DNA of 18,593 nucleotides from CAYQVW01 sp964421245. GTDB lineage: Bacteria > Margulisbacteria > WOR-1 > XYC2-FULL-46-14. Location: positions 1-18,593 of the forward strand of contig CAYQVW010000025.1 of the NCBI GenBank assembly GCA_964421245.1, read 5' to 3'. The notes under the pieces were generated by a model that did not search any database, was not told the DNA's origin, and saw nothing but the letters and a program-made list of their open reading frames with translations. The translations under genes were made by a program, and so were the position numbers. Shown piece by piece: positions 6,515 to 14,087 of this stretch (position 1 is the stretch's first letter; each line of letters starts with the position of its first letter).

Positions 6515-7894
6515 ATGACAGAAAGACAAAAAACTGACTTAAGTCCACAAAAAAGAAGTTTAAAACTCACCCCAGCATTAGGGGATTGGACAACCTATAA
6601 ACCGGCTCGAAGCCTTATTAAAAGGGTTAAATCCGGTCTTTATGGATTCGATCGCCTCTCCAAAAGCGAATTAGAAATAGCGCATGAAATACATTATAGT
6701 TTTGCCCAAAAGCTTTGTGAAACAATTAAAATCGAGCTTGGCATTAGAGGAGAGGCTTATGTTGTAGATGCCCTGCAAACAAATTATTCTAATTTTATTA
6801 GAATGCTTTCCCAACCTTTGGTTGAAGGAACTATTGATATTGAAGAATTACACGAAGATGTCTTCTTTTCTGTCGATTTATCGCTCGCAAATACAATTAT
6901 AAATCACACTCTAGGTTCCACCGATCAAGAATCAATTCAACGTGAACTAACAGAGGCAGAATATAAAATATTAAATTCTACCCTTTCGAATTACATAAAA
7001 TTATATAACGAATCCTTTAGCGGTATCTTGCTTAATCCAAAATTAAAATTAGAAAACTCTCCACAAGTAAATCCATCAGTCTCGATATCCCCCTCCCAAT
7101 CATTTATCTGTTTTATAATCGAGATTAAACTAAATGAATCTTATGGAAAAATCGTTTGTGGCTATTCTGGTAAAGCCTTGAAACAATTAATCGAAAAAGT
7201 AAAAAAACAATCCTACTCAGCATTAAAAATGAAAAAATTGTCTCCACAAATAATCGGTCAGATTCACCAAGAGCTTATGGTGAAGCTTGGTTCTACTCAA
7301 ATAACCTCCAGAGAAATAAATTCTCTTGAGGTTGGAGATGTTCTATCTATTGATCAATCTATCTTTTCGGCCCTTTCTGGCTATTTGGGTGGAAAAGAAA
7401 TCTTACTTGGACAACCCGGAATTAATAATGATAAAGTCGCCCTAAAAATTGTTAGTGTTTCAAAAGAACAGGCAAGGATTCCAGAAATTAAGGTTGCTCC
7501 ACCACCAGTCGAAGAAAAAGAAGAAGAGAAAGAAGAGGTTGTAGAAGAAAAGGCAGAACCAGAAGAAGGCCCAACAGAGGAGGTTTCAACAGAAGAAATT
7601 CCAATAGAAGAAGAATCAACTCTTGAACAAGACGATATTGCACAGACCGAAGAAACAATCGAACCCAAAGAAGAAAATATGTTCGAAGATGAACCACTAA
7701 TAGAAGAAACAGAAACAGAAACAGAACCAAAACCAGAAGAAGAATTCGAAAAAGAATACCCAGAAGAAGACCTGTCCTCCGAAGCCCTGGCGGATGAGGA
7801 ATATGGTGATGAAGAAGAAATTGATGATGATTTTGCCGAAGAAGAAGACATTCTAGGCGAAGAAGATGAAAATTTCGAAGAGGAGGAAAAATAA
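6515..7894 (+). CDS. fliM: FliM, flagellar motor switch protein with a long acidic tail
   Basis: 459 residues, starting 1 nt after the flgE stop. Residues about 40-235 are the FliM middle domain (FDRLSKSELEIAHEIHYSFAQ at 45-65, then YSNFIRMLSQP, then RELTEAE at 143-149). Residues about 245-315 are a C-terminal SPOA domain (ELMVKLGSTQI...LEVGDVLSIDQ). FliM links FliG and FliN in the cytoplasmic C-ring and normally binds CheY-P. Two expected features are missing: the N-terminal CheY-binding motif (LSQ.EIDALL) and the GGxG loop near residues 133-138, where LGSTDQ is found. Instead residues 330-459 form a Glu/Asp-dominated, proline-containing tail, probably disordered. The end of the tail codes for the fliN ribosome-binding site. 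Confidence 0.87.
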   Translation: MTERQKTDLSPQKRSLKLTPALGDWTTYKPARSLIKRVKSGLYGFDRLSKSELEIAHEIHYSFAQKLCETIKIELGIRGEAYVVDALQTNYSNFIRMLSQPLVEGTIDIEELHEDVFFSVDLSLANTIINHTLGSTDQESIQRELTEAEYKILNSTLSNYIKLYNESFSGILLNPKLKLENSPQVNPSVSISPSQSFICFIIEIKLNESYGKIVCGYSGKALKQLIEKVKKQSYSALKMKKLSPQIIGQIHQELMVKLGSTQITSREINSLEVGDVLSIDQSIFSALSGYLGGKEILLGQPGINNDKVALKIVSVSKEQARIPEIKVAPPPVEEKEEEKEEVVEEKAEPEEGPTEEVSTEEIPIEEESTLEQDDIAQTEETIEPKEENMFEDEPLIEETETETEPKPEEEFEKEYPEEDLSSEALADEEYGDEEEIDDDFAEEEDILGEEDENFEEEEK

Positions 7895-8188
7895 ATGGAC
7901 GTAAAGAAAGTACACTTTCCAGAACTTGAAGAACAGACCAATAAAGGGGCCCAATTAGGAGATAATTCGCTTGGGGAAATCCCTATAGAGGTTACAGTCG
8001 AACTTGGTCGGACAAAATTATCTTTAAGAGAAATTCTTGAAGTTAAAGAAGGATCAATTATAGAATTGGATCGCCTAGCCGGTGAACCACTAGATCTTAA
8101 AGTCGGTGGACAATTAATTGCCCAAGGAGAGGTTGTTGCTATTGATGATCATTATGGTCTACGCATAACAAACGTATTACTAAAATGA
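7895..8188 (+). CDS. fliN: FliN, flagellar C-ring protein
   Basis: 97 residues, mostly one SPOA domain: IPIEVTVELGRTKLSLREILEVKEGS, then LDRLAGEPLDLKVGGQLIAQGEVVAIDDHYGLRIT (about 28-93). FliN forms the bottom of the C-ring with FliM and helps bring export substrates to the gate. The ATG immediately follows the fliM stop codon. The AGGAGG at 7881-7886 lies inside the last fliM codons, so translation is coupled. Length and motifs are ordinary for the family. Confidence 0.93.
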   Translation: MDVKKVHFPELEEQTNKGAQLGDNSLGEIPIEVTVELGRTKLSLREILEVKEGSIIELDRLAGEPLDLKVGGQLIAQGEVVAIDDHYGLRITNVLLK

Positions 8189-8505
8189 TAGGACTAGTCG
8201 CTGCAATATCAACCGAGGCTATTTCTTTTCAAAGAACTCCCATTGTAACGTTTGGATATATTATGCAGGTAATTCTCTCTCTTGCAATTGTTCTAGGCCT
8301 AATTTATGTAGCATCAAAATTTCTTCTACCCAGAATGAAGTTTAATCCTAAAGGAAGGACCATTGAGATTAAAGAGAGGATCGGGCTAGAGCCTGGTTTA
8401 TCCGCCTATATTCTAAAGGCAAAAGACAAAAACCATCTCATTATTGCCGGACAAAAGGGAATTGCCCTAATTGACACATTTGATGATGAGGGAGAAGAGA
8501 CATGA
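8185..8505 (+). CDS. fliO: FliO, export-gate assembly protein
   Basis: 106 residues with a single membrane segment (about 25-48, IMQVILSLAIVLGLIYVASKFLL) followed by a basic stretch and a small cytoplasmic domain with ERIGLEPGLSAYILKAKDKNHLIIAGQKGIALI. This is the usual FliO layout. FliO helps assemble FliP into the gate. The ATG overlaps the fliN stop (ATGA, 8185-8188), and its own stop overlaps the fliP start in the same way, so stoichiometry is probably set by coupling. FliO is poorly conserved, so position between fliN and fliP carries part of the call. Confidence 0.82.
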   Translation: MIGLVAAISTEAISFQRTPIVTFGYIMQVILSLAIVLGLIYVASKFLLPRMKFNPKGRTIEIKERIGLEPGLSAYILKAKDKNHLIIAGQKGIALIDTFDDEGEET

Positions 8506-9179
8506 ATCCACTGGCAAGCGCCTTAAATGTTAACCAGTTAATCGCCTCTCCTCAATTTAGCAGTAGTATACAGATGATTTTGGGAATAGCGGTAATATCG
8601 CTGGTCCCCTTTTTCCTAATTTCTATTACAAGTTTTTTGAGAATTATTGTTGTCTTAGCCCTGATAAGAACCGCGGTTGGAACTCAGCAGGTCCCACCCT
8701 CAACTGTTTTGGTTAGTCTCGCCATATTTCTAACTGTCTTTGTAATGAGTCCGGTCTGGAGTGAGGTTTACAAAGACGCTGTTATCCCCTACTCCAAAGG
8801 AAAAATGTCCGAGGTTAAGGCATTTGAGGTCGGGATGAAGCCTGTAAAGAAATTTATGATCAGACAAATTAGGGAAAAGGATTTAGAGCTATTTGTCGGA
8901 TTTTCTAAAATAGAAACACCAAAAAGCGTAGAAGAAGTTCCAATCCATGTTATTATCCCAACCTTTATGATTTCAGAATTAAAGACCGCTTTCCAAATTG
9001 GATTTTTGCTATTTGTTCCGTTTTTAATAATTGATCTAACCGTTGCAAATATTCTATTATCTCTTGGTATGTTCATGTTGTCCCCAGTTATGGTTTCGTT
9101 ACCATTTAAGGTTTTACTATTTGTTTTAGTCGACGGTTGGAATCTAATTACTAAGGGCTTACTATTAAGCTTTAGGTAA
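8502..9179 (+). CDS. fliP: FliP, flagellar export-gate membrane protein
   Basis: 225 residues and several membrane segments. Signature regions are clear: SLVPFFLISITSFLRIIVVLALIRTAVGTQQVPPSTVL near 33-70 and HVIIPTFMISELKTAFQIGFLLFVPFLIIDL near 150-180, then VMVSLPFKVLLFVLVDGWNLI at the end. FliP forms the core of the FliPQR gate. The long cleavable signal peptide found in enteric FliP is absent; the protein starts about 20 residues before the first conserved helix. Its last codon is followed immediately by a strong ribosome-binding site that no longer has a nearby fliQ start. Confidence 0.97.
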   Translation: MNPLASALNVNQLIASPQFSSSIQMILGIAVISLVPFFLISITSFLRIIVVLALIRTAVGTQQVPPSTVLVSLAIFLTVFVMSPVWSEVYKDAVIPYSKGKMSEVKAFEVGMKPVKKFMIRQIREKDLELFVGFSKIETPKSVEEVPIHVIIPTFMISELKTAFQIGFLLFVPFLIIDLTVANILLSLGMFMLSPVMVSLPFKVLLFVLVDGWNLITKGLLLSFR

Positions 9180-9184
9180 GGAGG
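9178..9184 (+). promoter_or_regulatory. Stranded ribosome-binding site after fliP
   Basis: AAGGAGG overlaps the fliP stop codon. It is one of the best Shine-Dalgarno sequences in the operon, yet the next recognised gene, fliQ, starts 150 nt further on and has no such site of its own. The simplest reading is that it once served fliQ and was separated from it by the repeat element; it may now drive the small frame beginning with GTG at 9196. Confidence 0.6.
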
Positions 9185-9195
9185 ATAGAAAATCA

Positions 9196-9330
9196 GTGTA
9201 TCAGAATATCAGGGTGAGAGAATCAGAAAAACAGAATAACAGAAAAACAGGAAAAAAGACTTCTTCTGTTTCTCTGATTTCTGATGTTCTAATATTCTTG
9301 TCCTGGTATCCTGATAATCTGATAATCTAA
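9196..9330 (+). CDS. Possible 44-residue reading frame spanning the repeat element
   Basis: A frame opened by GTG at 9196, 11 nt after AAGGAGG (9178-9184), runs without a stop through the whole repeat element and ends with TAA at 9328-9330, 4 nt before the fliQ ATG. The product would be basic and polar first (Arg/Lys/Asn/Glu) and hydrophobic at the end (SDVLIFLSWYPDNLII). It resembles nothing I know and its composition follows from the repeat. If translated, its main effect may be to carry ribosomes from fliP to fliQ. The spacing is longer than ideal, and a frame of this length can arise by chance. Confidence 0.3.
   Translation: MYQNIRVRESEKQNNRKTGKKTSSVSLISDVLIFLSWYPDNLII
9298..9326 (+). 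promoter_or_regulatory. Promoter-like sequence at the end of the repeat element
   Basis: TTGTCC (9298-9303), a 17-nt spacer and GATAAT (9321-9326) lie within the repeat element. A transcript would begin at about 9333-9335, on the fliQ ATG. Four of six -35 bases and five of six -10 bases match consensus. It would make fliQ leaderless on this transcript. Confidence 0.35.
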
Positions 9331-9334
9331 AAAC

Positions 9335-9604
9335 ATGTCACAAGATTTTGCAGTACAAGTATTATATCAAGGAATAACATTAATACTGATGATGTCACTC
9401 CCCGCAGTCGGTGTGGGATTGTTAGTCGGTTTTACTATTAGTTTGTTCCAAGCCGTCACCCAAATACAAGAACAAACATTAACCTTTGTTCCAAAAGTAG
9501 TTTCAGTATTGATGATGGTCGCCTTCACCTCCCCCTGGCTCTTTTCAATGATAGTTGACTTCACTAGCACGCTCTGGTCAAATATTCCTGCAATGGTGCG
9601 TTAG
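9335..9604 (+). CDS. fliQ: FliQ, flagellar export-gate membrane protein
   Basis: 89 residues forming two membrane hairpin helices (about 14-40 and 50-75), with the family pattern LPAVGVGLLVGFTISLFQAVTQIQEQTLTFVPKV in the middle. FliQ packs around FliP and FliR in the gate. There is no ribosome-binding site: the bases before the ATG belong to the octad-repeat element. Translation must rely on read-through coupling, on the small frame ending at 9330, or on a leaderless transcript. The stop codon abuts the fliR start. Confidence 0.95.
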   Translation: MSQDFAVQVLYQGITLILMMSLPAVGVGLLVGFTISLFQAVTQIQEQTLTFVPKVVSVLMMVAFTSPWLFSMIVDFTSTLWSNIPAMVR

Positions 9605-10378
9605 ATGATACTAAGCTTTGGACAGGTAATGTCCTTCATGTTAATACTTGCAAGGATAATAGGAGTATTCCTCCAAGCCCCGCTCCTAAACTCACGTTCA
9701 ATTCCAATATTCATAAAAATAGGAGTGGCTATTTGGTTTACAATTGTTCTTTGGTTTGTAACACCCATAACTTCAAATCTTCCAATTAGTTTGGTCGATT
9801 TTTTTATAAGACTAGTAAGCGAGGTTGCCTTAGGCTTTCTAATCGGTTTTATCTGTAATGTTATTTTTTTAGGACTACAAGCTGCAGGAGAAATTATGGA
9901 TATGCAGATGGGGCTATCGGTTGCAACAGCGCTGGACCCAGTTTTTGGAGCAGTCATATCTGTAGTTGGTCGTTTAATCTTTATGAGCGCACTTTTTATC
10001 TTTTTAATACTTAATGGACATCATCTGATCCTAACTACTCTGCAACAAAGTTTTACTATGGTTCCAGCCGGACAGTTGGTAAACTTTGCATCTCCTGATC
10101 TTGCTTTTGAAATGATTGAACTTGGAAAAATGCTCTGGCTAACTGCAATCAAAGTTGCAGGACCTATTATTCTACTAATTTTTCTTTCTGATTTTTCATT
10201 TGGAATTGTCTCCCGAGTAGCTCCTCAAGTTAACGTTTTTATGTTAGGATTTCAAGTAAAGCCATCACTGGGTCTTATTGGTATATTATTTACGCTTCCT
10301 TTGTTTATTAAACAAATAAATAAATTGATAGAGTTGATGGCAGAAAAAGTTCTTACAGCATTAATGTTTATTAAATAA
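9605..10378 (+). CDS. fliR: FliR, flagellar export-gate membrane protein
   Basis: 257 residues, strongly hydrophobic, with about six membrane segments. Family features include MLILARIIGVFLQAPLL near the start, GFLIGFICNVIFLGLQAAGEIMDMQMGLSVATALDP (about 78-115) and APQVNVFMLGFQVKPSLGLI near the end. FliR completes the FliPQR core that FlhB wraps. The ATG directly follows the fliQ stop at 9604, so the two are translationally coupled. Length is normal for the family. Confidence 0.95.
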   Translation: MILSFGQVMSFMLILARIIGVFLQAPLLNSRSIPIFIKIGVAIWFTIVLWFVTPITSNLPISLVDFFIRLVSEVALGFLIGFICNVIFLGLQAAGEIMDMQMGLSVATALDPVFGAVISVVGRLIFMSALFIFLILNGHHLILTTLQQSFTMVPAGQLVNFASPDLAFEMIELGKMLWLTAIKVAGPIILLIFLSDFSFGIVSRVAPQVNVFMLGFQVKPSLGLIGILFTLPLFIKQINKLIELMAEKVLTALMFIK

Positions 10379-10406
10379 GTTAAAGTTTCGGAGGACGGGG
10401 GTAAAA

Positions 10407-11519
10407 ATGGGAGAACAAGGCGGAGAAAAAACCGAAGAACCAACGCCCCATAGACTGCGTGAAGCAAGAGAAAAAGGACAGATTGCAAAGAGCAAAGAAA
10501 TAACAACAGCTGTTTTGCTTTTGCTATCCTATTTTCTCTTTCGTTATATGGGCGAGTCTATGTGGAAAGAGTTGTCTGGGATGGCCTATACCATTCTCAG
10601 CTTAATTCCACACATTGCAAAAGAATTTTCCCTCTCAATGGTGGCATATGTTCTTTTAATTGGCATAAGGGCGCTCGCTTTTACGGTAGCACCTATTTTT
10701 GCCCTTACTTTTGTTGCAGCAATAATTACAGAATCCCTGCAGACCGGCTTCGTCGTCGCAGTGGACCCACTAGCACCCAAACTTGAAAGGATCAATCCTC
10801 AAGAAGGATTTAAAAGGATTTTTTCCCTGCAGGGACTAGTTGAAACAATCAAGTCGATTTTAAAGATCGTAATAGTCTTCTATATCATGTTTGTTGCAGT
10901 AAGAGAAGATCTGCCCTACATTGTTGTTCTAATGGACGCTCATCCCTGGCAGGCACTGGTTCTGGGTGGATCAATCGCCTATAAAGCAGCGATGCGGGTC
11001 GGTGCCTTCTATATAATAATTGCGATTTTAGATTATTTCTATCGCCGTTTTGAGTACATGCGCAACCTTAAAATGAGCCGACAAGAAGTAAAAGAAGAAT
11101 ATAAGCGTCTTGAAGGAGATCCGATGGTAAAACAAAGGATACGGGATCTTCAAAGACAGACGGCTCAACAACGCATGATGGCCCAGGTTCCTCAAGCCGA
11201 CGTTGTAATGACCAACCCAACTCACGTGGCCGTGGCCATCCAATATAGGGCCCCAAAATCAAAAGCTCCGGTTGTTCTTGCAAAGGGACTTAGAAAGGTT
11301 GCAGCAGAAATCAGAAGAATCGCAGAAGAGGCCGAAGTCCCAGTTGTAGAAAATGAACCTTTGGCACGATCAATTTATAGAACAACAGATGTTGGGGACC
11401 AAATTCCAAGAGAACTATATCAGGCAGTGGCAGAAGTATTGGCCTATATATATAAAAGGAAGAGAGAAAAAGAGGCCAGAAAAAAAGCCAGAACACCGCT
11501 TGCCCCTATTCGTACATAA
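10407..11519 (+). CDS. flhB: FlhB, export-gate specificity switch
   Basis: 370 residues. The N-terminus has the hallmark EKTEEPTPHRLREAREKGQIAKSKE (about 7-31); four membrane segments follow to about residue 210; then a charged linker and the cytoplasmic domain with the autocleavage motif NPTH at 270-273. FlhB cleaves itself between Asn270 and Pro271, and with FliK changes export from hook to filament proteins. The C-terminal tail is rich in Lys/Arg. A GGAGG (10390-10394) and a G-run nearer the ATG provide ribosome binding. A gap of 28 bp follows fliR. Confidence 0.97.
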   Translation: MGEQGGEKTEEPTPHRLREAREKGQIAKSKEITTAVLLLLSYFLFRYMGESMWKELSGMAYTILSLIPHIAKEFSLSMVAYVLLIGIRALAFTVAPIFALTFVAAIITESLQTGFVVAVDPLAPKLERINPQEGFKRIFSLQGLVETIKSILKIVIVFYIMFVAVREDLPYIVVLMDAHPWQALVLGGSIAYKAAMRVGAFYIIIAILDYFYRRFEYMRNLKMSRQEVKEEYKRLEGDPMVKQRIRDLQRQTAQQRMMAQVPQADVVMTNPTHVAVAIQYRAPKSKAPVVLAKGLRKVAAEIRRIAEEAEVPVVENEPLARSIYRTTDVGDQIPRELYQAVAEVLAYIYKRKREKEARKKARTPLAPIRT

Positions 11520-11528
11520 GCGTATAAT
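11500..11528 (+). promoter_or_regulatory. Internal promoter before flhA
   Basis: TTGCCC (11500-11505), a 17-nt spacer and a perfect TATAAT (11523-11528). Initiation would fall near 11535, only about 3 nt before the flhA ATG at 11538, and flhA has no ribosome-binding site. This suggests a nearly leaderless flhA transcript in addition to operon read-through. The -35 half lies inside the end of flhB. Confidence 0.5.
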
Positions 11529-11537
11529 TCTTTTAAT

Positions 11538-13622
11538 ATGGCTATGCCTGGGTTTAATTTAGATGATGTAAAAAGCTTGTTCTCGGCTTCTGACTTTGCC
11601 GTAGCAATGATGCTTATCGGCATTATTGCTTTAATCATTGTCCCTCTACCAACATTTCTATTAGATTTACTTATGACTCTAAGCATTGCTTTCTCATTGA
11701 TAATACTTTTAGTTGCATTGTATCTTAAAGAACCACTAGAATTTGCCGCCTTCCCATCTGTACTGTTGGTAATTACTCTTTTTAGATTATCTCTAAATAT
11801 TGCGGCAAGTCGATTAATTCTATTAAATGCAGATGCCGGAGCAGTTGTTGCTGCTTTTGGTAACTTTGTTGTTGGTGGAAATTACATTGTTGGTGTAATT
11901 GTCTTTGCAATTATCACCATTATTCAGTTCGTTGTAATCACTAAGGGTTCAGAGCGAGTTGCAGAAGTAGCAGCTCGGTTCACCTTGGACGCAATGCCTG
12001 GAAAACAGATGTCAATTGACGCTGACTTAAATGCCGGTCTAATCGATGCAACCGAGGCTCGCTCAAGACGACGCAAGATAGAACAAGAGGCAACCTTCTT
12101 TGGATCCATGGACGGTTCTAATAAATTTGTACGAGGAGATTCTATCGCCGGCATTATCATCGTAATCGTTAATATTCTTGGTGGAATATTAATCGGCTGG
12201 CTGCAGCGCGGAATGGATATCATGACCGCCTTAAGCACCTTTACACAATTAACTGTAGGAGCTGGAATCGTTGCAGCATTAACTGCTTTAATCGTCTCTG
12301 TTGCAACCGGTTTAGTTATTACAAAATCAGCATCAGAACTGAGCCTTGGAACAGACGTTGCAAAACAACTCTTTGCTCAACCTCGCGCCTTTGCATTTGT
12401 CTCAATTATTTTAACATTATTCGCTGCAGTTCCCGGACTACCCACCCTACCATTCTTACTCCTGGCAGCAATGTCTGGTGTCGTTTCTATTGTATTAATT
12501 CAAGCCCAAAACAAACAACAAGATGTAAATATTGTAGGGGACGAAATTACTAATAAAGAAGTTCTCAAAAAACCAGAAAGCATTTTAGGAACACTTGGAC
12601 TTGATCCGCTCTCTCTTAAAGCTGGAAGAAATTTAATCCCCTTGATTGATCCACAACAAAAAGGGGCCTTGCTTGAGAGGATTACCCTCATTCGATATCA
12701 AATTGGACAACAGCTCGGTTTTGTAATTCCAGGTGTTCGAGTAATGGACGATTTATCCCTTCCACCAAACCAATATATGATTGAAATCAGAGGGAGCAAG
12801 GTTTCAACTGGAGAAGCCTATCCAGAACATCATAAGGTAGATATTCCATTGTCATCCTTAAAGATTCAAAAAATCAGTGGGGTTGAAAGCAAGGATCCAA
12901 TATCGGGCGATCCGGTAACCTGGGTTCCAGATGAATTCTTAGAAAACCTACAAAAAGCGGAAATTGTTTCGGTAGATATCATAGAGGCCTTGGCCCAACA
13001 TTTTACAGAAATCATCAAACGCTATGCTGATGAAATCATGACCAGACAAAATGTACAGTCGTTGATAGAACTTGTCAAAAATTCCAATGCTGCAATTGTT
13101 AGAGAATTAATTCCAGATTTACTCTCACTCGGTCAGGTACATAAAGTATTACAGCTATTGGTTCGGGAAAGGGTCTCAATTCGAGATTTATCAACTATTT
13201 TAGAGCGCCTTGCTGACTATGCTCATTTATCCAGAGATGTTAACGTTTTAACAGAATATGTGAGACAATCCTTGGCACGCCAAATCTGCGAGAGCTACTC
13301 TGATAAAGAAGGTGTAATAACAGTAATAACGATTGATCCATCTCTTGAAGAAACATTAACCGGAACAATTCACCAATCAGAATACGGATCATTCTTGGCG
13401 GTTGATCCAGCCATGGGAGAAAAGATTCTTTTACAGTTACAGCGGCATATGCGCAATTTCAAGAGCATGAAGCTAAACCCAGTAGTATTAAGCTCTCCTA
13501 GGCTTCGTCCTCACTTTAAACGCTTTATAGAAAGAAGCTTTCCAAACGTCGCGGTTTTATCTTACAATGAAGTAGTCCCACAAATAAAAGTTCAAAGTAT
13601 CGGAATGATCTCAAGCACCTAA
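11538..13622 (+). CDS. flhA: FlhA, flagellar export-gate channel protein
   Basis: 694 residues, the normal family length. Eight or so membrane segments fill the first 310 residues, including the FHIPEP-family signature FRLSLNIAASRLILL (82-96), then the conserved cytoplasmic loop TKGSERVAEVAARFTLDAMPGKQMSID (135-161) and GLIDATEARSRRRKIEQE. The remainder is the cytoplasmic domain that forms the nonameric ring receiving export cargo. An upstream TATAAT and the absence of a ribosome-binding site are noted separately. It is the last gene of the operon; the stop lies 12 bp inside the convergent receiver gene, leaving no room for a conventional terminator. Confidence 0.97.
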   Translation: MAMPGFNLDDVKSLFSASDFAVAMMLIGIIALIIVPLPTFLLDLLMTLSIAFSLIILLVALYLKEPLEFAAFPSVLLVITLFRLSLNIAASRLILLNADAGAVVAAFGNFVVGGNYIVGVIVFAIITIIQFVVITKGSERVAEVAARFTLDAMPGKQMSIDADLNAGLIDATEARSRRRKIEQEATFFGSMDGSNKFVRGDSIAGIIIVIVNILGGILIGWLQRGMDIMTALSTFTQLTVGAGIVAALTALIVSVATGLVITKSASELSLGTDVAKQLFAQPRAFAFVSIILTLFAAVPGLPTLPFLLLAAMSGVVSIVLIQAQNKQQDVNIVGDEITNKEVLKKPESILGTLGLDPLSLKAGRNLIPLIDPQQKGALLERITLIRYQIGQQLGFVIPGVRVMDDLSLPPNQYMIEIRGSKVSTGEAYPEHHKVDIPLSSLKIQKISGVESKDPISGDPVTWVPDEFLENLQKAEIVSVDIIEALAQHFTEIIKRYADEIMTRQNVQSLIELVKNSNAAIVRELIPDLLSLGQVHKVLQLLVRERVSIRDLSTILERLADYAHLSRDVNVLTEYVRQSLARQICESYSDKEGVITVITIDPSLEETLTGTIHQSEYGSFLAVDPAMGEKILLQLQRHMRNFKSMKLNPVVLSSPRLRPHFKRFIERSFPNVAVLSYNEVVPQIKVQSIGMISST

Positions 13623-14084
13623 GCCCTCTTCTTTTCCCATCAACTTCCACTTAGTCTGCTCAACCATCCAACTGCTCTTTCCAGAAAAAAAATAATCAAT
13701 TGATTTTAATAGTTCTTCTTCACCAAACGGTTTAAGAATGTAGCCAGCAACACTTCCATCTCTAGATTTTTTCCATTTCTCGTCATCTTCCCAGGCAGAC
13801 AGGATAATCACCCCAATATCAGATGGACTATAATCAAGCCTTAGTTTTTGCAAAAATTCTAATCCACTCATATCAGGCATTTTTAGATCTAGAAAAATAA
13901 GTTTTATCTTGTTACCGGAAAGCCCCATAAGCTTTTTGTTTTTATTTATTAATTTAAAAGCATCAAGGCCAGAATTGGCGGATATTATTTCGTATCTATC
14001 TGTTGTTTTAACTATTTCAACAACAGATTCAGCCACCATCGGCTCATCATCCACAACCATTATAAGAGGTTTATCATTTGCCAT
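13611..14084 (-). CDS. Stand-alone CheY-like response regulator
   Basis: 157 residues forming one receiver domain. Phosphorylation-site residues are intact: acidic pair Asp12-Asp13, phospho-acceptor Asp66 (IFLDLKMPDMSG), Ser96 at the switch position and Lys118 in LKPF. A short insertion (about 50-60) precedes the phospho-Asp strand, and about 25 residues follow the last helix; no DNA-binding or enzymatic output domain is present. Such proteins act by binding partners, for example the flagellar switch. Proximity to flhA suggests motility control, but the local FliM lacks the normal CheY-binding motif, and the gene is co-transcribed with metabolic genes. It starts 3 nt after the stop of the upstream gene and ends 12 bp within flhA. 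Confidence 0.9.
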   Translation of the reverse strand: MANDKPLIMVVDDEPMVAESVVEIVKTTDRYEIISANSGLDAFKLINKNKKLMGLSGNKIKLIFLDLKMPDMSGLEFLQKLRLDYSPSDIGVIILSAWEDDEKWKKSRDGSVAGYILKPFGEEELLKSIDYFFSGKSSWMVEQTKWKLMGKEEGLGA

Positions 14085-14087
14085 AAT

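Larger units (their letters stand above)
9190..9330. repeat. Inverted octad-repeat element between fliP and fliQ
   Basis: The left half (about 9190-9255) has CAG trinucleotides spaced mostly 8 nt apart (units like ATCAGAAT and ACAGAAAA). The right half (about 9262-9330) has CTG spaced mostly 7 or 8 nt apart (units like CTGATAAT). The halves are therefore rough reverse complements and could form a long imperfect hairpin. It is the only intergenic gap over 30 bp in the flagellar operon. No transposase and no target-site duplication are seen. Confidence 0.75.

Noticed and set aside
7381..7941. Minus-strand Ser-rich frame of 186 codons
   Set aside because: It is the antisense of the Glu-rich fliM tail (GAA/GAG reads TTC/CTC and TCT/TCC); no ribosome-binding site and no family resemblance.
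9190..9330. CRISPR array
   Set aside because: Units are only 7-8 nt with no unique spacers, the halves are inverted, and there are no cas genes.
13611..13622. Bidirectional terminator between flhA and the receiver gene
   Set aside because: The genes overlap by 12 bp and I see no stem with a T-run there; the same holds at 3396-3407 and 17719-17722.
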